Positions 1 to 5,517 are shown, numbered from the stretch's first letter. The stretch is DNA of 5,517 nucleotides from an uncultured Bacilli bacterium (GCA_934096785.1 CAKONA010000075.1:1-5517); one strand, 5' to 3'. Numbers and translations: made by a program. The notes: generated from the letters alone by a model not told the origin.

Positions 1-1255
1 ATACTCTACAAGATAATCTAAATAAATCATAGTTTTTATCTTCTTTATTATAGTTTACTCCTTCTTTAACTTTAAATATTGATATTGGGAATATTGGAGT
101 TTCTCCATGTCCTAAGCCTGATTCTGTAGAAAGTAAGTAATTCTTTGTAACCATTCTTCCTTCTGGACTCATATCAGTACCAAAGTTGATTGAACTAAAT
201 GGAACTTGAGCTCCTGCTCTACTATGCATTGTATTTAAGTTATGAATGAATGCTTCCATAGCTTGGTATGTAGCTCTATCAGTTCTTTTCATTGCATCAC
301 TATAAGATTCTTCGAATATTTCTTTTAGTCTTGTACTTTTAGATGTGAATTCTTCAAATAAATTTAAGTCAAATTCTATTGAACTTAGTTTATCTATAAT
401 ATCTGTTATTTTATTAAAGTTAATTAGTTCTTTGAATCCTTCAAAGTCTAAATAGTTGTAAATAGCTTGTTTGAATTCTTTTTTGAATGTTTTTAGAACT
501 CCTGGAGCCATATAGTAATCAAATGCTGGAATACTTTGTCCTCCGTGTTGTTCATTTTGATTTGCTTGAATAGCTATTGCTGCTAGTGCTGAATAACTTC
601 CAATACTATTTGGTGTTCTTAAATATCCATGTCCTGTTGAGAATCCATGTTTGAATAGTTTATTTAAGTCTATTTGCATACATGTAGTTGTTCCCATTGC
701 CCAGAAATCTAAATCATGAATATGAATTGCTCCTTCATCATGAGCTCTACTATATTTATTATCCATTAAATAAGCTTTAGCGAATTCTCTTGATACAGTT
801 GATCCAAAGTGAAGCATTGTTCCCATTGGGCCATCTCCATCTACATTAGCGTTTTCACGTTTAGAGTTTTCTTCAGTAGCAGATTTTAATCCTAAAGACT
901 CTATTGCTTTTACAAACTTATGTTGTTGCTTTACAACGAATGCTTCTCTTGAAGCATCTCTTCTTTCTCTATAGTTTTTAAATGATTCATATACTTCGTT
1001 GTATTTTAATTTTTGTAAAACTTCTTCAATAACATCAGATACATCTTCTACTCCGATAGTTTTTCTATCTTTGTATTCTTTTCTGATTTGATCTAAAACT
1101 TTTTCTTTAACTTTGTATACATTCTTTTCATCATACTCTTCGTATACACTATCAAAACCTTTCTTAACGGCTAAAGCAATTTTAGCGTCGTTAAAGTTAA
1201 CCCTCTGACCACTTCTTTTGACAACAACAATGTCGTCTAAAAAATCCTTTTCCAT
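1..1255 (-). CDS. nrdD: Anaerobic (class III) ribonucleoside-triphosphate reductase, N-terminal part, cut by window edge
   Basis: The encoded enzyme reduces ribonucleoside triphosphates to dNTPs under anoxic conditions, using a glycyl radical installed by the activase NrdG. The frame is open from ATG at 1255 to the left edge, giving 418 codons of a protein usually near 700 residues. Residues about 8-95 form an ATP-cone allosteric domain (VVVKRSGQRVNFNDAK near its start). The catalytic domain follows, with NVDGDGPMG (137-145), HIHDLDFWAMGTTTCMQ (178-194) and GETPIFPI (384-391). Cys192 in TTTCMQ and Cys416 in LSCRV fit the two active-site cysteines of the family (C79 and C290 of phage T4 NrdD, from memory). 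The C-terminal zinc site and the glycyl-radical glycine lie outside the window. The start is set by a strong Shine-Dalgarno site five bases upstream. The gene is divergent from sigK. Whether nrdG follows cannot be seen. Identity is near certain. Confidence 0.96.
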   Translation of the reverse strand, partial: MEKDFLDDIVVVKRSGQRVNFNDAKIALAVKKGFDSVYEEYDEKNVYKVKEKVLDQIRKEYKDRKTIGVEDVSDVIEEVLQKLKYNEVYESFKNYRERRDASREAFVVKQQHKFVKAIESLGLKSATEENSKRENANVDGDGPMGTMLHFGSTVSREFAKAYLMDNKYSRAHDEGAIHIHDLDFWAMGTTTCMQIDLNKLFKHGFSTGHGYLRTPNSIGSYSALAAIAIQANQNEQHGGQSIPAFDYYMAPGVLKTFKKEFKQAIYNYLDFEGFKELINFNKITDIIDKLSSIEFDLNLFEEFTSKSTRLKEIFEESYSDAMKRTDRATYQAMEAFIHNLNTMHSRAGAQVPFSSINFGTDMSPEGRMVTKNYLLSTESGLGHGETPIFPISIFKVKEGVNYNKEDKNYDLFRLSCRV

Positions 1256-1260
1256 TAATT

Positions 1261-1270
1261 ACCTCACCTT
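1261..1270 (-). promoter_or_regulatory. Ribosome binding site of nrdD
   Basis: On the minus strand the sequence reads AAGGTGAGGT, ending five bases before the ATG at 1255. It is a strong match to the anti-Shine-Dalgarno sequence and fixes the nrdD start. Confidence 0.85.
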
Positions 1271-1282
1271 CAAGTTATATTT

Positions 1283-1310
1283 TTTATAACCACTTTAAGT
1301 CTAACATCAA
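1283..1310 (-). promoter_or_regulatory. Probable vegetative promoter of nrdD
   Basis: Minus strand: TTGATG (1310-1305) as -35, a 16-base spacer, and TATAAA (1288-1283) as -10. The predicted transcript start, near 1276, leaves a short leader of about 20 bases carrying the ribosome binding site. The -35 is one to two mismatches from consensus. In such A+T-rich DNA chance matches occur, so this is a good candidate rather than a certainty. No sequence resembling the usual NrdR box was recognised around it. Confidence 0.5.
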
Positions 1311-1313
1311 TGT
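1304..1313. promoter_or_regulatory. Small palindrome overlapping the nrdD -35, possible operator
   Basis: ACATCAATGT has 4-base inverted arms (ACAT/ATGT) around a CA centre and covers the proposed nrdD -35. A repressor site here would block the promoter. It is short enough to occur by chance, and it does not match the NrdR consensus that I remember. Confidence 0.15.
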
Positions 1314-1328
1314 AGTTATTTGTAAATG

Positions 1329-1356
1329 TTTTTTTATTATTTTTTTATATTTTTTT
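1329..1356. other. Three helically phased T7 tracts, predicted curved DNA
   Basis: Exact runs of seven T occur at 1329-1335, 1340-1346 and 1350-1356, with centres 11 and 10 bases apart, i.e. one helical turn each. Phased A/T tracts of this length are the classic cause of intrinsic bending. They lie about 50-80 bases upstream of the predicted nrdD start point (as A7 tracts on that strand), where curvature or UP-like contacts can stimulate a promoter. The rest of the 1256-1481 intergenic region is T-rich, with no other gene or RNA that I can recognise. Confidence 0.55.
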
Positions 1357-1470
1357 ATGTTGTTTACATTCTTTGATTTTTAAAATTATTGGTTTAAAAA
1401 ATATTATGTCTTTATTTATCTATGTTTCTTTATGTTTTCATATATTTGTTTGCTTTACATATTATTTATT

Positions 1471-1476
1471 AGGTGG
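1471..1476 (+). promoter_or_regulatory. Ribosome binding site of sigK, decides the start codon
   Basis: AGGTGG lies five bases before ATG at 1482. An in-frame GTG at 1473 could extend the ORF by three codons, but that GTG is inside this Shine-Dalgarno site and has no good site of its own upstream. ATG 1482 is therefore the preferred start. Confidence 0.8.
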
Positions 1477-1481
1477 TTTTT

Positions 1482-2174
1482 ATGTTTGAAAAAATAAAAG
1501 AGTTTTTTAAAAATATTATGGTATTTACAACTAGTTATAGTCTTAATGTATTTGATGAACCTTTAAGTAGTAGTGATGAAGAATATTATATAAAAAAGCA
1601 TTTAGAGGGAGATAAGAGTGCTCGTGGTAAACTTATTACTCATAATTTAAGGCTTGTTGCGCATATTGTTAAAAAGTACGAAACTAAGGGCGTTTCTGCG
1701 GATGATTTAATAAGTATTGGTACGATTGGTCTTATTAAAGGGGTTGACTCTTATAGTCCTAGTAAGGGTGTTAAACTTACTACGTATGCCGCTAAATGTG
1801 CTGAAAATGAGATATTAATGTACTTTCGTAGTAATAAGAAATATAATAACAATATTAGTCTTAATGATGTTATTGGGCATGATAAGGATGGCGGAGATAT
1901 AACTCTTATGGATGTCTTGGAGGAAAAAAGTGAAAGTCTTGATAAAATAACTGAATATAAGGATGATGTAAGGCACTTAAATAAATATTTAAATGTACTT
2001 AATAATAGAGAACTTGAGATTATTAAGATGAGGTATGGTCTATTAAATACTGAAGAAAAAACACAGAGAGATATTGCTAAAAAGATGCATATTTCTAGAA
2101 GTTATGTTTCAAGAATAGAAAAAAGAGCATTAATTAAAATGCTCAGGGAATTTATACGTAATAATAATGTTTAG
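1482..2174 (+). CDS. sigK: RNA polymerase sporulation sigma factor SigK (pro-sigma-K)
   Basis: This is a sigma-70 family factor of 230 residues that directs late mother-cell transcription (coat and cortex maturation genes) during endospore formation. Region 2 covers about residues 54-120, with HNLRLVAHIVKKYE, DDLISIGTIGLIKGVDSYSP and YAAKCAENEILMYFRSNKK. Region 4 covers about 176-218, with RELEIIKMRYGL and the helix-turn-helix TQRDIAKKMHISRSYVSRIE. The motifs HNLRLVAHIVKK, SRSYVSRIEKRALIKM and the lead-in PLSSSDEE resemble B. subtilis SigK more than SigE, which I recall with NLRLVVYIARK and SQSYISRLEKR. The first 18 residues look like a membrane-associating pro-sequence, followed by a VFTTS-YSLN junction that aligns with the known VFLVS-YVKN processing site of pro-sigma-K. 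The gene is intact, with no skin-like insertion or frameshift. It is the only plus-strand gene here, and its TAG stop overlaps the convergent neighbour by four bases. SigE is the main alternative. Confidence 0.9.
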   Translation: MFEKIKEFFKNIMVFTTSYSLNVFDEPLSSSDEEYYIKKHLEGDKSARGKLITHNLRLVAHIVKKYETKGVSADDLISIGTIGLIKGVDSYSPSKGVKLTTYAAKCAENEILMYFRSNKKYNNNISLNDVIGHDKDGGDITLMDVLEEKSESLDKITEYKDDVRHLNKYLNVLNNRELEIIKMRYGLLNTEEKTQRDIAKKMHISRSYVSRIEKRALIKMLREFIRNNNV

Positions 2175-3406
2175 AATATACAAGTTACATCGTATTTAAA
2201 TAAGTATCCAATAAATCTAATTATTGTTGGAAATACTCCAATTAGTAGAAGAACTATTCCTAGTTTTACACATTTGTTTCCGGCTTTTTTAAGTGAATCT
2301 GCATCTTTATTAACTATTGGTGGAATAAGAAGTGTCATTCCTTTTAATATTGCAATTACTGCGCCTGCTATTCTGAGAATATTTATTGTTGTTTTAATTA
2401 TTTTTGATAGGCTTTCACCTACTACTTCTATACATGTTTGACCTTCTTTTCCGAAACCTCCAGCACTCATATTATCTTCGTATTTAGTACTTCCACCAGT
2501 TCCATCAGTTGAGCCATCTCCATTATCATATCTTCCAGCTGTACCATTGTTTTTAGCATCATCTTTACTTGTTGTGATATAGTAGACTCCTTCAGTAGCA
2601 TTTTTAGCATCTAAATAATGATATACGTTTTCACTTGAAACACATGCTCCATCTTTGAATAGTTTTTTCATTTGAGATGCTTCTATTCTAACGAAACCTG
2701 ATGTACCAAGTCCTAGTGTTGCAACTAATTCAGAGTCTAGGCTATCTGTACTATTGCTGTTTCCATTTACTGTAAGTTTGTATGTCTTTTTATTAGTTTG
2801 TGTGTTGTATATTGTTCTAAATTCTACTTCTGAAGTTGTTTCTGAAAGGTCAAATACCATTTTATATTTACAAACTCTATCAGATTTTTCTGTTACATTA
2901 TTGTCTTTATTGAATTCACTTCTTGATTTCCATGTGCTTGAACCTGGTTCTTTTAATTCTTCTTTTGAAGAAGAGATGTTTGCAAATGAGTTTTTGTTAG
3001 TTGAATCAATTACATTTAATTCAATATCGTATGAGGTCATATTGCCTGTAAAGTTACTATAAATAGTTGGACATTTTCCTTCTTTATTGTAGTAGTCTGT
3101 GAACTTATCTTTTTTTATGCCTGTAAAGAATCTTAATAGGTTTGTAAGTGAACCTTGATTAATGTTTTTGTAGTCATAGTTTGGGGACTTATATTCTTTC
3201 ATAGATCCATCTTTTGATTCATAATATACTTTAACTGATGGAGAAGTGTTATAGTTATCTATTACTACTTGTGCTTTACCTATTGTTTCATTTGAGGGAG
3301 TTTTTAAATTATATGTACATCTTACTCCACCTATAGTGGCTGCTTCTATATTAAATGGTACTATAATTAATAAAAAAAGTATTATTAATATTCTTAGTTT
3401 TTTCAT
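2171..3406 (-). CDS. Exported protein with Cys-containing ectodomain and VirB2/TrbC-like C-terminal double membrane helix
   Basis: I do not recognise a named family for the whole protein (411 residues). Residues 1-22 are a clear signal peptide: MKKLR, a hydrophobic core, and a likely cleavage after IEA. Residues 23-330 form a polar, Ser/Asn/Thr/Lys-rich ectodomain with Cys30, 112, 179, 255 and 325, including a Gly/Asp/Asn-rich linker at about 285-320. Two membrane helices follow, at about 336-362 and 380-403, separated by a Lys-rich loop (NKDADSLKKAGNK), with the tail KYDVTCIF. The helix-basic loop-helix arrangement resembles the VirB2/TrbC or T4SS-pilin type of small proteins found in Bacillota. 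That similarity is by eye only. Function is unknown; a surface or envelope structural role is plausible. The gene has its own promoter and Shine-Dalgarno site, and it converges on sigK with overlapping stops and no visible terminator between them. Confidence 0.85.
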   Translation of the reverse strand: MKKLRILIILFLLIIVPFNIEAATIGGVRCTYNLKTPSNETIGKAQVVIDNYNTSPSVKVYYESKDGSMKEYKSPNYDYKNINQGSLTNLLRFFTGIKKDKFTDYYNKEGKCPTIYSNFTGNMTSYDIELNVIDSTNKNSFANISSSKEELKEPGSSTWKSRSEFNKDNNVTEKSDRVCKYKMVFDLSETTSEVEFRTIYNTQTNKKTYKLTVNGNSNSTDSLDSELVATLGLGTSGFVRIEASQMKKLFKDGACVSSENVYHYLDAKNATEGVYYITTSKDDAKNNGTAGRYDNGDGSTDGTGGSTKYEDNMSAGGFGKEGQTCIEVVGESLSKIIKTTINILRIAGAVIAILKGMTLLIPPIVNKDADSLKKAGNKCVKLGIVLLLIGVFPTIIRFIGYLFKYDVTCIF

Positions 3407-3410
3407 ATCT

Positions 3411-3416
3411 TCACCT
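3411..3416 (-). promoter_or_regulatory. Ribosome binding site of the 411-residue exported protein
   Basis: AGGTGA on the minus strand lies four bases before ATG at 3406. It supports this start, which also places the signal peptide exactly at the N terminus. Confidence 0.75.
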
Positions 3417-3425
3417 ACTATATTA

Positions 3426-3454
3426 ATAATACTATATTTTTAGGTTTAATTCAA
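3426..3454 (-). promoter_or_regulatory. Probable vegetative promoter of the 411-residue exported protein
   Basis: Minus strand: TTGAAT (3454-3449) as -35, an exact 17-base spacer, and TATTAT (3431-3426) as -10. The start point would fall near 3419, at the edge of the Shine-Dalgarno site, so the leader would be very short. The element lies in the 66-base gap after the GLUG-repeat gene. No SigE- or SigK-type CATA -10 element is evident here, so the gene does not look sporulation-specific on this evidence. Confidence 0.45.
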
Positions 3455-3472
3455 TTAATTTTGTTTGATTTC

Positions 3473-4021
3473 TTAGATTAATCTTTCTTTATTTATTATA
3501 AATTCTGCGTTGCCTGTTAATCTTTTTACTTTTTCATTTAAAGTAAGGCTTGCTAGTCCTTGTGTGTATGATTCTGTTGTGACTTTTACATCTACCCTAG
3601 TATCTTTAACTCTTAGTGTTTTTGCAATACCAGCAAGTGAACCTGCTAAGAATTCTGAAGTAACATCGCCACTAAATGAAGAAGCTTTTACATCAAGTGT
3701 TCCATTTACGCTTCCAGCTAGAATACCTGCTTCACATATACCTTTTATGTTTGCGTTTTCTATATTTAGGTTTCTTACGTATAAGTCTTTAACATCACTA
3801 AATAGTCCAACTGTATCTTCTTCATCAATATTTAGATTTACAATTTTGTGTCCTCTTCCATAGATTACAATTGAACTTTTGGGTAGTTCTATACTTGGAA
3901 ACTCTTTTATTTTACCTAGGTCTATATCATTATTTAAAACTATTATTATCTTTCCCTCTTCTAGATTTCTTAAATTATATAAATCTTCTTTTGTTTTAAT
4001 CAATACTATTTGTGTTTTCAT
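3473..4021 (-). CDS. GLUG-like repeat / beta-solenoid protein of unknown function, no signal peptide
   Basis: This protein of 182 residues is not one I can name. After an N-terminal stretch (1-68, with IVLNNDIDLG and SIVIYGRGHKIVNLNI, typical of the opening strands of right-handed beta-helix proteins), it carries about four repeats of roughly 25 residues. They begin near residues 69 (DTVGLFSDVKDLYVRNLNI), 97 (EAGILAGSVNGTLDVKASSF), 122 (SEFLAGSLAGIAKTLRVKDT) and 150 (ESYTQGLASLTLNEKVKRLT). The G-x-L-A-G core resembles the GLUG motif of surface adhesins and peptidases. Unlike those, there is no signal peptide, Cys-rich anchor or membrane helix. The frame is open upstream to an ATG at 4063, but that ATG lies inside the ileS terminator and ahead of the -10. 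ATG 4021 has a good Shine-Dalgarno site and is preferred. The gene lies just downstream of ileS and is probably transcribed from its own promoter. Confidence 0.8.
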   Translation of the reverse strand: MKTQIVLIKTKEDLYNLRNLEEGKIIIVLNNDIDLGKIKEFPSIELPKSSIVIYGRGHKIVNLNIDEEDTVGLFSDVKDLYVRNLNIENANIKGICEAGILAGSVNGTLDVKASSFSGDVTSEFLAGSLAGIAKTLRVKDTRVDVKVTTESYTQGLASLTLNEKVKRLTGNAEFIINKERLI

Positions 4022-4027
4022 AATGTG

Positions 4028-4033
4028 TCCTTT
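4028..4033 (-). promoter_or_regulatory. Ribosome binding site of the GLUG-repeat gene, decides the start codon
   Basis: AAAGGA on the minus strand lies six bases before ATG at 4021. The alternative in-frame ATG at 4063 has no such site and would lie upstream of the predicted transcript start. Confidence 0.75.
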
Positions 4034-4042
4034 CGAATATGT

Positions 4043-4051
4043 ATTATAGCA
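4043..4051 (-). promoter_or_regulatory. Extended -10 promoter of the GLUG-repeat gene
   Basis: Minus strand: TGCTATAAT, a perfect -10 hexamer preceded by the TGN extended -10 element. No convincing -35 is found 16-18 bases upstream, where the ileS terminator hairpin lies; extended -10 promoters can do without one. The start point would fall near 4036, leaving a leader of about 15 bases with the Shine-Dalgarno site. Confidence 0.6.
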
Positions 4052-4052
4052 A

Positions 4053-4076
4053 AGTAAAAGCACTATTGCTAGTGCT
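4053..4076 (-). terminator. Intrinsic terminator of ileS
   Basis: Minus strand: AGCACTA, loop GCAA, then TAGTGCT form a perfect 7-bp stem (4059-4065 with 4070-4076) closed by a GNRA tetraloop, followed by the interrupted T tract TTTACTTT. The stem overlaps the last two bases of the ileS TAG stop codon. The interrupted T tract suggests incomplete termination, so some read-through into the GLUG-repeat gene is possible. Confidence 0.6.
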
Positions 4077-5517
4077 ATTTAACTTGTTTTATAGATACTT
4101 TCATTGTATAGTCATTTATTTTTAATTCTTCTGTTGCACTTTCATCTTTAGTTAGGCTAAGAGCTAGTACTTCATCCATTATGTAGTCTTTATATTCTTC
4201 TATAGCATCTTCTATTTCTTTAGAACTCATGTATTTCATTTCTATTCTGTCTGAAATATCAAATCCACTTGTTTTTCTTAGATTTTGTACTTTAGATACT
4301 ATTTCACGAGCTATACCTTCATTAATTAATTTTTGATCAAGTTTTGTATTAATAATAACTGTTTTGTAGTTTAACATTACTGCTTTGTAACCATCTTTAC
4401 CATTTATTGTTTTTAATACGTATGTTTGATCTATATTATATTCTGTATCATTTAATTTAATAGTAAGTTTTCCTTGCTCTAAAAGAACTGCATCTTCACT
4501 ACTTATGTTATTTAAGAATTCTGTGAATGCTTTTATATTGCTTCCTAGAAGTGAACCTACTACTTTGAAGTTTGGTTTGTATGTTACTGTTAAGTAGTTA
4601 GATAAGTCTTTTGTCCAAGATACTTCTTTAACATTTAGTTCTTCTTTGAATAGACTTTCAAATTCACCTATTAATTCTTTATATTTTTCTTCGAATATTA
4701 CTTCTTTGATTGGTTGACGTACTTTGATTTTAGCTTCTTCACGGATGTTTCTAGTGTAACTGATTAGTTCTATTACTAGGTCCATCTTTTCTTCTAGTGT
4801 TTTATTTATAAGTGATTCATCACATACTGGGTAGTCACTTAAGTGTACGCTTTCTTCGCCTGTTAGTTTTTGATAGATTTCTTCGCTTAAAAATGGACTT
4901 ATTGGAGCGATTAATTTACAGATTCCAACTAAAACATCATATGTTGTTTTGTATACTGCTTTTTTAGAATCAGTAAGTTCACTTTCCCAGAATCTACGTC
5001 TATTACGTCTTATGTACCAGTTACTTAAATCATCACATACAAAGTCTTGGATTAAATGAACTGTTTTGTTTAGGTCATATTTATCCATATTAGCAGTTAC
5101 ATTTTTAACAAGTGAATTGTATTTTGATAGTAACCAGTAATCTATTTGTTCTAGTTTGTCATTTGATATATCAAAGTCTTTTGTTGTTAATTTATCAGCA
5201 TTAGCATACATTTCAAAGAATGTGTATGTGTTTTTAAGAGTACTAAATAATTTTGAATTTACTTCTTTAATACCATCTTCATCAAATTTAAGTGGAGTCC
5301 ATACAGGAGATGCGTATGCGATATACCATCTAATTGGGTCTGCTCCATATTTATGTATTAGTGAGAATGGTTCGATTGAATTTCCTTTTGATTTATGCAT
5401 TTTTTGTCCATTTTTATCTAGTAATAGTTCGTTTACTAGTACATTTTTATAAGGACTTTTACCTGTTAGGAATACACCTATTACTAGTAATGAATAGAAC
5501 CAACCTCTTGTTTGATC
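4075..5517 (-). CDS. ileS: Isoleucyl-tRNA synthetase, type 2 (C-terminal 480 residues, cut by window edge)
   Basis: The encoded enzyme charges tRNA-Ile with isoleucine in the cytoplasm. The frame is open to the right edge, so the internal ATG at 5400 is not the start; the window lacks roughly the first half (HIGH-like motif and editing domain). Visible in order (numbering from the edge): DQTRGWFYSLL (1-11); the signature KMHKSKGN (39-46), a KMSKS variant; YGADPIRWYIAYASPVW; the anticodon-binding domain around 124-220, with LSNWYIRRNRRRFW (164-177); KVRQPIKEV (265-273); and a C-terminal domain with AREIVSKVQNLRKTSGFDI (403-421). The last domain and the absence of a C-terminal Cys4 zinc ribbon place it with type 2 (eukaryote-like) bacterial IleRS, a clade known for low mupirocin sensitivity. 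Any T-box leader would lie outside the window. Confidence 0.95.
   Translation of the reverse strand, partial: DQTRGWFYSLLVIGVFLTGKSPYKNVLVNELLLDKNGQKMHKSKGNSIEPFSLIHKYGADPIRWYIAYASPVWTPLKFDEDGIKEVNSKLFSTLKNTYTFFEMYANADKLTTKDFDISNDKLEQIDYWLLSKYNSLVKNVTANMDKYDLNKTVHLIQDFVCDDLSNWYIRRNRRRFWESELTDSKKAVYKTTYDVLVGICKLIAPISPFLSEEIYQKLTGEESVHLSDYPVCDESLINKTLEEKMDLVIELISYTRNIREEAKIKVRQPIKEVIFEEKYKELIGEFESLFKEELNVKEVSWTKDLSNYLTVTYKPNFKVVGSLLGSNIKAFTEFLNNISSEDAVLLEQGKLTIKLNDTEYNIDQTYVLKTINGKDGYKAVMLNYKTVIINTKLDQKLINEGIAREIVSKVQNLRKTSGFDISDRIEMKYMSSKEIEDAIEEYKDYIMDEVLALSLTKDESATEELKINDYTMKVSIKQVK

Noticed and set aside
1439..1446. CATATATT as a possible SigE/SigK-type -10 for sigK
   Set aside because: It resembles the CATA-type -10 of mother-cell sigma factors and is well placed, but no matching -35 was found, and such strings are frequent in this A+T-rich stretch.
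1482..2174. Skin-type interruption of sigK
   Set aside because: The frame is continuous through regions 2 and 4, and no recombinase gene or junction repeat is present.
2754..3062. Plus-strand open frame of 102 codons
   Set aside because: It lies antisense inside the exported-protein gene, has no supporting ribosome site or recognisable domain, and its composition is what an antisense frame of a Ser/Thr/Lys-rich gene gives.
3475..3484. Perfect 10-base palindrome AGATTAATCT at the end of the GLUG-repeat gene, considered as a terminator
   Set aside because: The stem would be short and A+T-rich with no loop, and no T run follows; it is likely chance.
3510..3863. Plus-strand open frame of 117 codons
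   Set aside because: It is antisense to the GLUG-repeat gene, with no ribosome site or family resemblance.
4022..4063. Fourteen-codon N-terminal extension of the GLUG-repeat protein (ATG 4063)
   Set aside because: It runs through the ileS terminator and the -10 element and has no ribosome site; ATG 4021 has AAAGGA six bases upstream.
5400..5400. ATG at 5400 as an ileS start
   Set aside because: This Met is the second residue of the KMHKS motif; the frame and IleRS homology continue upstream to the window edge.
5156..5452. Plus-strand open frame of 98 codons
   Set aside because: It is antisense within ileS, whose protein sequence is clearly conserved there.

Overview
The window is a very A+T-rich stretch of bacterial chromosome. 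It reads in the standard code: Trp is TGG, and the three stops that end genes away from the edges plus the ileS stop are TAG or TAA. The gene content points to an anaerobic, endospore-forming, low-G+C Bacillota, probably an uncultured gut-type lineage. The evidence is an oxygen-sensitive class III ribonucleotide reductase (NrdD), the late mother-cell sporulation sigma factor SigK, a type 2 (mupirocin-insensitive clade) isoleucyl-tRNA synthetase, and a VirB2/TrbC-like membrane protein of a kind common in such genomes. The taxonomic placement is inference.

Layout, left to right: (1) 1-1255, minus strand, the N-terminal 418 codons of nrdD, cut by the left edge. (2) 1256-1481, a divergent intergenic region with a likely nrdD promoter, a small palindrome over its -35, and three T7 tracts phased at 10-11 bp that should bend the DNA. 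(3) 1482-2174, plus strand, sigK, uninterrupted and with an apparent N-terminal pro-sequence. (4) 2171-3406, minus strand, a 411-residue exported protein with a Cys-containing ectodomain and two C-terminal membrane helices, its stop codon overlapping that of sigK. (5) 3473-4021, minus strand, a 182-residue protein built of about four 25-residue GLUG-like/beta-solenoid repeats and lacking a signal peptide. (6) 4075-5517, minus strand, the C-terminal 480 residues of ileS, cut by the right edge.

The genes do not form an obvious single pathway. ileS and nrdD are housekeeping genes; sigK is the only plus-strand gene. Each internal minus-strand gene has its own recognisable promoter and Shine-Dalgarno site, and a GNRA-loop hairpin separates ileS from the GLUG-repeat gene, so transcription looks mostly monocistronic. 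The two least-described items are the 411-residue VirB2-like fusion protein and the 182-residue repeat protein. No mobile element, CRISPR array, tRNA or rRNA was seen.
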